Under the pieces are notes generated by a model. That model did not search any database and was not told the DNA's origin. It worked only from the letters and a program-made list of their open reading frames with translations. From the NCBI GenBank assembly GCA_937894165.1, contig CALCSX010000118.1, forward strand, positions 1-16,261: a stretch of 16,261 nt of DNA, written 5' to 3'. Every line of letters begins with the position of its first letter. Position 1 is the stretch's first letter. This document shows, piece after piece, positions 1-7,258 of the stretch. This stretch comes from an uncultured Saprospiraceae bacterium. Its GTDB lineage: Bacteria > Bacteroidota > Bacteroidia > Chitinophagales > Saprospiraceae. Made by a program: the position numbers and the translations under genes.

Positions 1-522
1 GAAGATTGTGCACCCGATGATCCGGATATTTACCCGGGCGCACCCTGCGATGACGATGATGACACTACTTTCAATGATCAGATAAATGCTGATTGTGAAT
101 GCGTAGGGACGCCGGATCCTAATTATTGCCCGGGCTTAGAATTATTCATTGGAGATAGCTGTAATGACGGGGATGATTGTACATTTGATGATATAGTAGA
201 TGCAGAATGCAACTGTATTGGTACTTTCCAAGATTCTGATGGTGATGGAGTGTGTGATGCGGAGGACTGTGCACCTAATGACCCCGATTTATACCCTGGA
301 GCTTCTTGTGATGATGGTGATGATACCACTTTTAATGATCAAATTAACAGTGATTGTGAATGTGTAGGAACACTTGATCCGAATTATTGCCCGGGATTAG
401 AATTATTTATCGGCGCACCATGTGATGATAATGATGTGTGCACGGAAAATGATCTTGTTAATTCTGATTGTGAATGTGAAGGTATATTTGTAGATACGGA
501 TGGGGATTGGATTTGCGATGCT
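1..522 (+). repeat. 261-bp tandem repeat inside the Cys-rich CDS (two copies, possibly more upstream)
   Basis: Copy 1 is 1-261 and copy 2 is 262-522, each exactly 87 codons. By hand alignment 63 of 87 residues match. The first 51 residues of the unit are much better conserved (6 differences) than the rest, which suggests recent duplication or gene conversion of the first half. Each unit itself holds two related sub-motifs of the form G-x-x-C-x-D-x-D-x-x-T-x-x-D with a following C-x-C-x-G. The array starts at or before the window edge, so the copy number is unknown. Confidence 0.85.
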
Positions 523-849
523 TTGGATAATTGCCCTGATGACTATAATCCTGATCAAGCAGATTCTAATGGCAATGGTATCGGTGATGCTTGTGATTCA
601 ACTTCCAGTACTTCTCTTAATAGTGAAATAAAGGTAGAAATTACTCCTAATCCAACCACTGACTTCCTTTTCATAAAAGTAGATCGAAGTGTAAGATACA
701 TTTTGTATTCGAACTTCGGAGAGGTAGCAATGTCAGGCGATTTACAAAGTAATTTGGTAGATCTTTCCGATAAACAATCAGGTGTTTACATCCTAAAGTT
801 AATTGATAATAATGGTAGAGTATTTATTTCTAAAGTAGTTAAATTCTAA
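1..849 (+). CDS. Cys-rich repeat protein with thrombospondin-3-like Ca-binding segment and T9SS type A sorting domain (5' partial)
   Basis: The frame is open from the first base, so the N-terminus lies upstream; the first internal ATG (250) is not the start. Seen: two 87-residue repeats beginning EDCAPxDPDxYPGA, each with CDDxDDTTFND and DCECVGT patterns and ending in DSDGDGVCDA or DTDGDWICDA. A thrombospondin type 3-like segment follows (DNCPDDYNPDQADSNGNGIGDACD split across about residues 178-201), rich in Asp at calcium-ligand spacing. The last ~75 residues are a type A T9SS sorting domain: EITPNPTTDFLFI, a Gly-Val-Tyr-Ile-Leu-Lys strand and a terminal KVVKF. Known of the family: such domains direct export through the outer membrane and are cleaved for surface attachment or release. 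Inferred role: extracellular or surface structural/adhesive protein; no catalytic motif seen. It is followed by a strong terminator, so it ends its transcription unit. Confidence 0.85.
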   Translation, partial: EDCAPDDPDIYPGAPCDDDDDTTFNDQINADCECVGTPDPNYCPGLELFIGDSCNDGDDCTFDDIVDAECNCIGTFQDSDGDGVCDAEDCAPNDPDLYPGASCDDGDDTTFNDQINSDCECVGTLDPNYCPGLELFIGAPCDDNDVCTENDLVNSDCECEGIFVDTDGDWICDALDNCPDDYNPDQADSNGNGIGDACDSTSSTSLNSEIKVEITPNPTTDFLFIKVDRSVRYILYSNFGEVAMSGDLQSNLVDLSDKQSGVYILKLIDNNGRVFISKVVKF

Positions 850-873
850 TTTTCATTTTTATGTTCTTTCAGC

Positions 874-901
874 AAATAGCTCATCTTCGGATGGGCTATT
901 T
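874..901 (+). terminator. Rho-independent terminator with UUCG tetraloop
   Basis: AAATAGCTCATC (874-885) and GATGGGCTATTT (890-901) form a 12-bp stem with one G-U pair. It closes on a C(UUCG)G tetraloop (886-889), an exceptionally stable loop. It lies 25 nt after the stop of the Cys-rich protein; a T-rich stretch follows, though interrupted by A and G. Confidence 0.85.
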
Positions 902-981
902 GTATATATTTTGCTTTTTGACTCGAGGAATGATTTTATAGGTTTTATAAATTTATAGGATTTTATATTTTAAGTTGTGTC

Positions 982-1009
982 TTTGATTGGTTAAATTATC
1001 TTATTTTCG
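982..1009 (+). promoter_or_regulatory. Possible Bacteroidota-type promoter for the rlmB row
   Basis: TTTG at 982-985 and TATTTTCG at 1002-1009 (one mismatch to TAnnTTTG) are separated by 16 nt, slightly shorter than the usual 18-21. It would give a leader of roughly 58 nt before the ATG at 1074. Weak call: the region is very AT-rich and the -7 element is imperfect. Confidence 0.3.
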
Positions 1010-1073
1010 TGAAATTTCTGTATATTATTTTAATCATCATATTATTCAAGAGTAATTTGATTTAAGTTTAAGA

Positions 1074-1814
1074 ATGAAAGAAGAAGACAACATATTTTAT
1101 GGCAGAAATGCTGTTATTGAAGCCCTCAATTCTAATAAAGAAATAGATGTTATTTATATTCAAAAAGGGGTAACCAGTGATTTTGAACGTGAAATCAAAG
1201 CATTAGCCAATCCAAAAAGTATCGCTGTAAAAAAGATCCCTAAAGAGGCTATGGACAGGATGGTTAAAAATAATCACCAAGGAGTAATAGCAGAAGGGGT
1301 AATAATTCCATACGCTACATTTGAGTTGGAAGTGAAGAGGGTAGTGGGCAGCCAGAAAAAAGGTCTTTTTGTAATTTTAGATGGTGTAACTGATGTTAGG
1401 AATTTTGGTGCAATAGCTAGATCCGCTGAGGTTTTAGGTGTAGATTGCCTTGTAATTCCGGACAGAAATTCAGTGAGAATCACTTCTGATGCTGTGAAAA
1501 CTTCCTCGGGGGCTCTTAGCAGAATTCCTGTCTGTAAGGTTAATTCAATAGAAGAAGCTCTGATTTTTTTAGGTGAAAATGGTGTATTCGTTTATGCTTC
1601 AGATTTAGAGAGTGACCAAGCTTTAGGTGATTGCAACTTTAATGAAAATGTGGCTATAGTGATTGGCTCTGAAGGGAAAGGAATTTCACGGAAAGTTTTG
1701 ACTTACGCTGACGAAAAGTTTAAGATTCCGCAGGTGGGATATACCAACTCCTTAAATGTTTCCGTTGCAACAGGAATAATATTGTATGAAATTTTCAGAC
1801 AAAGAAATAGTTAA
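1074..1814 (+). CDS. rlmB: 23S rRNA (guanosine-2'-O-)-methyltransferase RlmB, TrmH/SpoU family
   Basis: 246 residues, full length for RlmB. The N-terminal L30e-like substrate-binding domain opens with FYGRNAVIEAL (8-18). The C-terminal SPOUT domain carries all three knot motifs: motif 1 TDVRNFGAIARSAE (106-119, with the conserved Asn and Arg), motif 2 IVIGSEGKGIS (195-205) and motif 3 IPQVGYTNSLNVSVATG (218-234). Known of the family: uses S-adenosylmethionine, acts as a dimer, and in E. coli methylates the 2'-OH of G2251 in the 23S rRNA P-loop. The motif 3 region closely matches E. coli RlmB, which favours it over TrmH or other SpoU paralogues, though the exact target nucleotide is inferred. 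The ATG is chosen because FYGRN normally lies within about ten residues of the start. It is first in a tight three-gene row, with 3 nt to the next gene. Confidence 0.9.
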   Translation: MKEEDNIFYGRNAVIEALNSNKEIDVIYIQKGVTSDFEREIKALANPKSIAVKKIPKEAMDRMVKNNHQGVIAEGVIIPYATFELEVKRVVGSQKKGLFVILDGVTDVRNFGAIARSAEVLGVDCLVIPDRNSVRITSDAVKTSSGALSRIPVCKVNSIEEALIFLGENGVFVYASDLESDQALGDCNFNENVAIVIGSEGKGISRKVLTYADEKFKIPQVGYTNSLNVSVATGIILYEIFRQRNS

Positions 1815-1817
1815 TTA

Positions 1818-2729
1818 ATGATAATTAAAGTTCTTCCTATCATATTGGTTTTAGTATTTAAAACTATATCGATTTTTTCCGTCAATGCTCAAGATGCAAA
1901 TTCTTCGCTACTCTGGCAAATAACAAAAGAAGGAGTACAAGACACCTCTTACTTATTCGGTACAATTCACATCATACCTGAGTCAGATTTCTTTATTCCT
2001 GAGGGATTGGAAAGAACTTTTGCAAAATCAGATGAAATTTATTTTGAAATAGATATTGCCTCCCAAATGAACATGGAAGCGCAAATGGCAATGCTACCAA
2101 AATTATTGATGAAAGACGGCGTAACACTAGCCGACTTATACACTGAAGAGGAATATGAAGAGGTTTCCCAATTTTTTGATAAAAAAGGATTGCCACTCTT
2201 TCTTTTTCAGGCGATGAAACCTATGTTTGTACAAATGATGGTACAACTTGATCTAGATGCCATGTTAGAAGGGGGAGAAAATGGCATGGTTTCATACGAA
2301 ATGTACCTGAGTGAAAAAGCGAAAGAAGCTTCAAAGCCGACAGGGGGATTGGAAACCATTGATTTCCAAATTAGCATATTCGATAGTATTCCTTATGAGG
2401 CACAAGCGAATATGTTATTGGAAACTGTTCGAGCAGATGCTGAATTGTCAGCCGAAGATGGAGGAATGCAGGAAATATTTGAATTGTACAAAAAACAAGA
2501 CATCGAAGAGTTGCAAATGATGATGAATGATTCCGATGATCCCGTTACAAAAGAGTTCGGAGACTTATTTCTATTCCAAAGAAACAGAAATTGGATTCCC
2601 ATTATAGAGGAATTAGTATCCAAAAAATCGATTTTTATAGCAGTCGGAGCAGCTCACTTGCCCGGTGAAGCAGGCGTTATTTCACTTTTACAGCAACGGG
2701 GTTACACAGTTGAGCCTTTGCACCAATAA
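1818..2729 (+). CDS. TraB/GumN family (Tiki-like) secreted protein
   Basis: 303 residues. A signal peptide is visible (a Lys, then a hydrophobic run to about residue 20, SVNAQ cleavage region near 21-25). After it come the family hallmarks: LLWQITKEG, first GxxH as GTIH (48-51), a conserved acidic strand EIYFEIDI (73-80), and the second GxxH as GAAHLPG (277-283) near the C-terminus, followed by the usual final strand GYTVEPL. Known of the family (PF01963; TraB/PrgY/GumN, related to metazoan Tiki): the two GxxH motifs and the acidic residue form a metal-binding, probably protease, site. The substrate in bacteria is not established. The signal peptide places it in the periplasm or attached to an envelope membrane. 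It starts 3 nt after rlmB and ends 9 nt before the epimerase-like gene, so co-transcription is likely, with no obvious functional link. Confidence 0.85.
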   Translation: MIIKVLPIILVLVFKTISIFSVNAQDANSSLLWQITKEGVQDTSYLFGTIHIIPESDFFIPEGLERTFAKSDEIYFEIDIASQMNMEAQMAMLPKLLMKDGVTLADLYTEEEYEEVSQFFDKKGLPLFLFQAMKPMFVQMMVQLDLDAMLEGGENGMVSYEMYLSEKAKEASKPTGGLETIDFQISIFDSIPYEAQANMLLETVRADAELSAEDGGMQEIFELYKKQDIEELQMMMNDSDDPVTKEFGDLFLFQRNRNWIPIIEELVSKKSIFIAVGAAHLPGEAGVISLLQQRGYTVEPLHQ

Positions 2730-2738
2730 TATACTATC

Positions 2739-3692
2739 ATGACTAAAGGAAATGTATTAATTACCGGAGCTGCCGGATTTTTGGGATCACATTTATGTGA
2801 CAGATTTATCAAAGAAGGATATTTTGTGATAGCAATGGACAATTTATTGACCGGATCCTTGGATAATATCTCTCATCTTTTTCCTCTAAAGGAATTTGAA
2901 TTCCACCATCATGATGTAACAAAATTTATTCATATAGCTAAGGATTTGGATTATATACTTCATTTTGCATCTCCCGCCAGCCCTATCGATTATCTAAAAA
3001 TGCCTATTCAGACGCTGAAAGTAGGTTCTTTAGGTACGCATAATTTGTTAGGCTTGGCGAAAGCTAAAAATGCCAGAATCCTGATAGCATCCACTTCAGA
3101 AGTCTATGGCGATCCTTTGGTGCACCCGCAGGTCGAATCCTACTGGGGAAATGTTAACCCTGTAGGTCCTAGAGGAGTATATGACGAAGCAAAAAGGTTC
3201 ATGGAGGCTATTACAATGGCTTACCACACCTTCCATAATGTGGAGACAAGAATTGTCCGCATATTTAATACTTATGGTCCTCGTATGAGAATTGATGATG
3301 GCCGCGCACTTCCTGCATTTGTGGGTCAAGCTTTGAGAGGGGAGGACCTTACCATTTTCGGAGACGGATCTCAGACGCGTTCATTCTGTTATGTAGAAGA
3401 TGAAGTGGAGGGTATTTACAGATTATTGATGAGCGATTATGCTTATCCTGTAAATATCGGGAACCCTGTAGAAATTTCTATCCTCGATTTTGCCAAGGAA
3501 ATTCAGAGAATCGTAGGGAATCCAAATGCCGGTATAGTTTTCAAAGAGCTACCACAAGACGATCCTAAACAACGGAAACCGGATATTTCATTGGCCAAAA
3601 AACTCCTCAACTGGGAGCCTAAGATTGATAGAGCTGAAGGATTGGAGCGGACTTTGAAGTTTTTTATGGATAAGCTTGAAATTGTTGAGTAG
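2739..3692 (+). CDS. UDP-glucuronate decarboxylase-like (UDP-xylose synthase type) NAD-dependent SDR
   Basis: 317 residues, complete extended short-chain dehydrogenase. Seen: the NAD-binding glycine motif GAAGFLG (10-16), acidic residue at the end of beta-2 (D34), STSEVYG (118-124) and the YxxxK pair Y148/K152. It also has features typical of UDP-glucuronate decarboxylases rather than simple epimerases: HFASPASPIDY (75-85), TSEVYGDPLVHPQ, WGNVNPVGPRGVYDEAKR, RIFNTYGPRMRIDDGR and GDGSQTRSFCYV (R214). Known of the family: oxidises C4 of UDP-glucuronate, decarboxylates C6 and reduces C4 again, giving UDP-xylose with tightly bound NAD, using the Glu of TSE and the Arg of QTR. The product would feed capsule, LPS or exopolysaccharide synthesis in the cytoplasm. 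A dTDP-glucose dehydratase-type relative is less likely given the SPAS and QTR motifs. Last gene of the rlmB row. Confidence 0.85.
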   Translation: MTKGNVLITGAAGFLGSHLCDRFIKEGYFVIAMDNLLTGSLDNISHLFPLKEFEFHHHDVTKFIHIAKDLDYILHFASPASPIDYLKMPIQTLKVGSLGTHNLLGLAKAKNARILIASTSEVYGDPLVHPQVESYWGNVNPVGPRGVYDEAKRFMEAITMAYHTFHNVETRIVRIFNTYGPRMRIDDGRALPAFVGQALRGEDLTIFGDGSQTRSFCYVEDEVEGIYRLLMSDYAYPVNIGNPVEISILDFAKEIQRIVGNPNAGIVFKELPQDDPKQRKPDISLAKKLLNWEPKIDRAEGLERTLKFFMDKLEIVE

Positions 3693-3702
3693 GAGCTTTT
3701 TT

Positions 3703-3931
3703 AGCTGCGAGCTACTAGCCGTGAGCCACTAGCTAATTGGATCTGTTGAACGAAATCATTTAAATGCACTGAACGTAATCCAGGAAAAAAAATCACCTAG
3801 CAGCTAAAAGCCATCTTCCAAAACTAAAAGCTAGGGGCTCAAAGTCACAGCTCAAAGCTCACAGCTAGAGGCTCACAGCTCAAGGCTCACAGCCCACAAT
3901 TCCAAGCAAATTACTCCAAATTCCAAGTTCC
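3703..3931. repeat. Degenerate simple-repeat intergenic block (AGCTCAC/AGCTCAA and TTCCAAG units)
   Basis: The 275 bp between the convergent UDP-sugar gene and pgk hold no gene. They contain many imperfect AGCT-centred units (AGCTGCGAGCTACTAGCC near 3703; GGCTCACAGCTCAAGG near 3870), then TTCCAAG-type units (3900-3931). Most copies lie at 3796-3892 in the pattern AGCTCAAAGCTCACAGCTAG. No fixed spacer is present, so this is not CRISPR. The self-complementary AGCT cores could fold and might help termination in both directions, but no clean hairpin plus T-tract was found. Similar low-complexity tracts occur, from memory, in other Bacteroidota intergenic regions. Confidence 0.6.
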
Positions 3932-3967
3932 AAGACCACAACTAAAAACAAAGCTACCCCTCAAATC

Positions 3968-5176
3968 TCACCCCCTTACCGCTCGCACTCCAGGCAATTC
4001 CTTCCCCTCCATATATTCAAGTAATGCTCCCCCGCCCGTTGATACAAAAGATACCTTATCCGACAAATTAGCCTTGTTCACTGCCGCCACGGAATCTCCA
4101 CCGCCCACCATTGTAAACGCTCCATTAGATGTCGCCTCCGCTAATGCCTGCGCTATAGAGAAAGTTCCATGAGAAAAATTAGATAGTTCAAAAACACCCA
4201 TAGGACCATTCCAAATAACTGTTTTAGAATTCTTAATCACCTCCGAAAAGGTTTTTATGGCCTCCGGCCCAATATCCAATCCCATCCATCCATCAGGAAT
4301 ATGATTGGATTCTATTATTTTTCGTTCGGCGTCATTGTCGAATGCGTTGGCAACGATCGAATCTTGTGGAATATAGATAAAAACGCCCTTCTCCTTGGCT
4401 TTCGCTAGCAATTCTCTCGCCAGATCAAGTTTGTCTTCCTCGCAAATGCTATTTCCTATATCGCCACCCTGCGCTTTGATAAACGTAAACGCCATCCCAC
4501 CGCCAATGATAATATTGTCCGCCAAATTGAGTAATCGCTCCAAAAGCAGAATTTTATCAGAAACTTTGGCTCCACCTGTAATGGCAGTGACGGGTCGCTC
4601 CGGATTATTGAGAACTTTCTCTGCATTTTCAATCTCTTTGTCCATCAGCATTCCAAAAGCTTTATGATGAGCGTCGAAACTCTCAGCAATTACTGCTGTA
4701 GAGGCATGCCTTCTATGGGCTGTCCCAAAAGCATCATTGATATAATAGTCTCCCAATTGAGCTAGTTCCTTCGCAAAATTCACATCTCCCGCTTCTTCTC
4801 CTTTATTAAATCGGGTGTTTTCCATGAGGATCACTTCGCCATTGGACAGTTGATTGATCTGACGCTCAGCTTCCTCGCCCGTCGTAGCTTCAGAAAAATA
4901 AACCTTCTGACCTAATAAATCTTCCAGTGATGAGGTCACATGCTTCAAACTGTATTTGTCCTTATTCACTTCACCTGCATCATTAAGCTTCTTCAAGGGT
5001 CTGCCGAGATGAGAAAGAAGAATTACTTTGGCTCCTTGATTGGTCAAATGTTTAATTGTAGGTACGGCACCTTCGATCCTTGTCGTATCAGTTACTTTAA
5101 ATTCCTCATTGATTGGTACATTAAAATCCACTCTGACGATAACTCTTTGACCTTCAAGATTGCTTAAGTTTTTCAT
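3968..5176 (-). CDS. pgk: Phosphoglycerate kinase
   Basis: 402 residues, within the family range. N-terminal domain: VIVRVDFNVP (12-21) with the 3-phosphoglycerate-binding Asp/Asn, TRIEGAVPTI and LLSHLGRP, plus ENTRFNKGEE. C-terminal domain: ITGGAKVSDK, GGGMAFTF, the nucleotide loop NGPMGVFE, MVGGGDSVAAV and the terminal STGGGALLEYMEGKELPGV. Function (known): reversible transfer of phosphate between 1,3-bisphosphoglycerate and ADP in cytoplasmic glycolysis and gluconeogenesis. The ATG at 5176 precedes the conserved first strand by a normal distance. It is preceded by an A-rich leader rather than a Shine-Dalgarno, as is usual in Bacteroidota. It stands alone; gapA, the previous glycolytic step, is about 3.8 kb away on the same strand with two plus-strand genes between, so the two are separate units. 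Confidence 0.97.
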   Translation of the reverse strand: MKNLSNLEGQRVIVRVDFNVPINEEFKVTDTTRIEGAVPTIKHLTNQGAKVILLSHLGRPLKKLNDAGEVNKDKYSLKHVTSSLEDLLGQKVYFSEATTGEEAERQINQLSNGEVILMENTRFNKGEEAGDVNFAKELAQLGDYYINDAFGTAHRRHASTAVIAESFDAHHKAFGMLMDKEIENAEKVLNNPERPVTAITGGAKVSDKILLLERLLNLADNIIIGGGMAFTFIKAQGGDIGNSICEEDKLDLARELLAKAKEKGVFIYIPQDSIVANAFDNDAERKIIESNHIPDGWMGLDIGPEAIKTFSEVIKNSKTVIWNGPMGVFELSNFSHGTFSIAQALAEATSNGAFTMVGGGDSVAAVNKANLSDKVSFVSTGGGALLEYMEGKELPGVRAVRG

Positions 5177-5254
5177 ATTTTATTTTTTTGACGATTTTTC
5201 TCAGTGATATGGTGAATTACTATATTTATTTGAATTCTTACGGTATAGAACAAC

Positions 5255-5262
5255 CAAATTTA
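5255..5262 (-). promoter_or_regulatory. Candidate -7 element for pgk
   Basis: On the minus strand this reads TAAATTTG, an exact match to TAnnTTTG, placing a start of transcription about 70 nt upstream of the pgk ATG. No good TTTG -33 partner is seen at the expected distance (around 5281-5287), so the call rests on one element in AT-rich DNA. Confidence 0.35.
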
Positions 5263-5641
5263 TAGAATTGTCGAATACTTTAGAACATATGTTTATTTTT
5301 TTAAGTAAACTAAATTTTTAAAATATAAGGAAATTTAGATAATTTAGAAATTATAATTCTTTCTTTCATTATTAAGTTTAGATATAATAGAACAAAACAT
5401 AAATAAAATAACCCATATTATTTCGAACATTGAGTATATTTCATAGAATAATGCAATATAATTCCCGATATACCAAATAAATAATTCAGGAGGTTATGTA
5501 AATTCTAAAATATGTTATAAATTGCATATTGATTTTAAACTGATAAGTTCTTTATTCAAAACAAATAAAATAGTTTTTAGAATATCGGGGGGAATTCTCC
5601 AAACAGTGGGCTGCTGATCAGCCTAAAAAATCAAATTTTAT
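5263..5641. other. AT-rich intergenic region upstream of the secreted-protein gene
   Basis: About 380 bp of strongly AT-rich DNA between the divergent pgk and the gene at 5689. No ORF of note and no exact plus-strand TAnnTTTG promoter was found. The one clear structure is a short hairpin GGCTG-CTGAT-CAGCC (5609-5623), about 20 nt before the old ATG at 5642. It is not followed by a T-tract, so it is not an obvious terminator and could sit in the 5' leader. Confidence 0.5.
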
Positions 5642-5660
5642 ATGAAAAACATTTTACGCA

Positions 5661-5698
5661 TTCAAAAAAGTGCTCCACTTTCAAAAAAGTGCTCCACT
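5661..5698 (+). repeat. 19-bp tandem duplication in the signal-peptide region
   Basis: Two exact copies of TTCAAAAAAGTGCTCCACT (5661-5679 and 5680-5698) are followed by a partial third copy TTCAAAAAA (5699-5707). Each copy, with the next T residues, contains a small palindrome AAAGTG-CTC-CACTTT. The unit length is one more than a multiple of three, so each gain or loss shifts the reading frame of anything started upstream. See the linked CDS for the consequence. Confidence 0.95.
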
Positions 5699-7209
5699 TT
5701 CAAAAAATAAAATTACTTGTAATTTTATTTTTTTTGATTGTGGGTACATCTCAGACTTATTCTCAAGTAGTAATGGGAACAGTTTTTGACTATTGTACCG
5801 GAGAACGAGTTCCGGATCATCAAATCACTGTATTTGGGTCTGATGGATCTTATTTATGGACTACAACATCAAATTCCAATGGCGATTATTCTGTTTATCG
5901 GTATACATCTGCTTTGCCGCAATTTTTTACTATAAGAGGAGGGCTGGGACAGTTTTATAAAATAGACATGACCATTGGTACTGTTCAAAATCAGAATTTT
6001 TATGTTCTGCCAACAATATCATCTAATGTTCATCTATCTACTTGTGGTATTTATAATTCTCCAAATCAAACCTGTAATGATCCTGAATATCTTTATATGC
6101 AAACAAAAATTCTATCTAATAATCCTAATAATCCAACTCCTTTAGGTTGTGGCTTTGAACGTGATTGGAGAGTTATTCTTTTTCTTAATGGACCAGATGG
6201 ATCACATCAATATACTGGCTATTCCCGAAAAGTTCAATTATTTGGAGGTGTGAATTTTACAGATTTGATTTATGACTCAAATTGGGGATGTGGGACTCCA
6301 AGACCAGAAGTAAATTGCGTACCCTATTCGTTGGAAGATTTTGTTTGGATACAAGATGTCCTAGACGGATTAGACCAAGGTGTTTATAAAATACGAACCC
6401 TTAGGTCATGTTGTCAATATTATTCTATTTCAACGCATGCAGATGGATATATTTCTTGGACACCCGACTTAATTCCGCCAAATGTCGATTTTGCTTTTAC
6501 AGGCACTACAACTGTAGAGAACGCAAATAATGATTTAGATATAAATGGTCAGTTAGATGAATGTTATCCTGAATTGCCGGGAGCTCTCCTTGGTGGTATT
6601 AGTGGTGGGATTGTATTTAATGGTCTGCCCTCAAATAATGCTATATCCTCTAGTTCAATAGAAATTAGAGAGGTGGATTGTATTTTAGGGGAACTTGGTC
6701 CTGTTATTTATTCTAATACATGGTCTAATCCTTCCGGAACTATGCCCAATCCATTTAGTTTTGCTGAAGTAAGAGAAGGAAATGTTCCTACAGGGAATCC
6801 CTATTTTTTAAACAGTACCAATGTTGCCGGGAAGTGTTTTAGTCTCACTTTTACAGCAACCAATCCGTGTAACACTGGAACACTTACTCAGTATTTTACA
6901 GTTCCAAATAATTTGATCCTATGGAAGGAGAGCAATGAAAACGGTTTTTCTGAAAATTCAGCTATGGAGGCTAAAGTATATCCTACCATATTCAATGACA
7001 AATTAAATGTATTTTTGTCAGAAAAAAGCTCCGGAGAATGGACCTTTAGACTTATCAATATGCAAGGGAAAGAAATGAACCGCATTAAACTATCAAACCC
7101 AGAAATGGAAATTCCAATAAGTACTACCAATATTCCTATTGGCGTGTATATTTGGAGTTTAGAGCATAAGGACTTAAAATATTCAGGTAAGGTGATGAAG
7201 GGATTTTAA
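5689..7209 (+). CDS. Secreted protein with carboxypeptidase-regulatory-like N-terminal domain and T9SS type A sorting domain
   Basis: 506 residues from the GTG at 5689, which lies inside the second 19-bp repeat; no in-frame ATG exists upstream. It opens with a signal peptide (MLHFQKIK, hydrophobic LLVILFFLIVG, cleavage near TYSQ, about residue 26). Residues ~27-105 resemble a CarboxypepD-regulatory/SpaA-like beta-sandwich (VVMGTVFDYCTGERVPDHQITVFGS split pattern, NSNGDYSVYRY). The middle (~115-420) is Cys-containing and not recognised. The last ~80 residues form a type A sorting domain with a slightly diverged start (VYPTIFNDKLNVFL) and a terminal GVYIWSLEHKDLKYSGKVMKGF-like end. Without the 38-bp repeat, an ATG at 5642 would read straight into the gene as MKNILRIQKIK. 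With two copies that frame stops after 22 codons. Ends just before a terminator. Confidence 0.8.
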   Translation: MLHFQKIKLLVILFFLIVGTSQTYSQVVMGTVFDYCTGERVPDHQITVFGSDGSYLWTTTSNSNGDYSVYRYTSALPQFFTIRGGLGQFYKIDMTIGTVQNQNFYVLPTISSNVHLSTCGIYNSPNQTCNDPEYLYMQTKILSNNPNNPTPLGCGFERDWRVILFLNGPDGSHQYTGYSRKVQLFGGVNFTDLIYDSNWGCGTPRPEVNCVPYSLEDFVWIQDVLDGLDQGVYKIRTLRSCCQYYSISTHADGYISWTPDLIPPNVDFAFTGTTTVENANNDLDINGQLDECYPELPGALLGGISGGIVFNGLPSNNAISSSSIEIREVDCILGELGPVIYSNTWSNPSGTMPNPFSFAEVREGNVPTGNPYFLNSTNVAGKCFSLTFTATNPCNTGTLTQYFTVPNNLILWKESNENGFSENSAMEAKVYPTIFNDKLNVFLSEKSSGEWTFRLINMQGKEMNRIKLSNPEMEIPISTTNIPIGVYIWSLEHKDLKYSGKVMKGF

Positions 7210-7220
7210 TATTTTCTATG

Positions 7221-7251
7221 GGTGGCTGATGTTTGTCAGCCACCTTTCTTT
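7221..7251 (+). terminator. Rho-independent terminator between the two secreted-protein genes
   Basis: GGTGGCTGA (7221-7229) and TCAGCCACC (7236-7244) form a perfect 9-bp stem with a 6-nt loop and a TTTCTTT tail (7245-7251). It separates the gene ending at 7209 from the gene starting at 7259. It also contains an in-frame ATG (7229) that is therefore unlikely to be the start of the next gene. Confidence 0.9.
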
Positions 7252-7258
7252 ACACATT

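Noticed and set aside
3796..3892. CRISPR-like array of short repeats
   Set aside because: Units are 7-9 nt, imperfect and contiguous, with no constant repeat of 25-40 nt and no unique spacers; no cas genes are present.
5609..5640. Terminator at GGCTG-CTGAT-CAGCC upstream of the 5689 gene
   Set aside because: The hairpin is followed by A residues rather than T on the plus strand, and on the minus strand the T-tract precedes the stem; not a rho-independent terminator in either direction.
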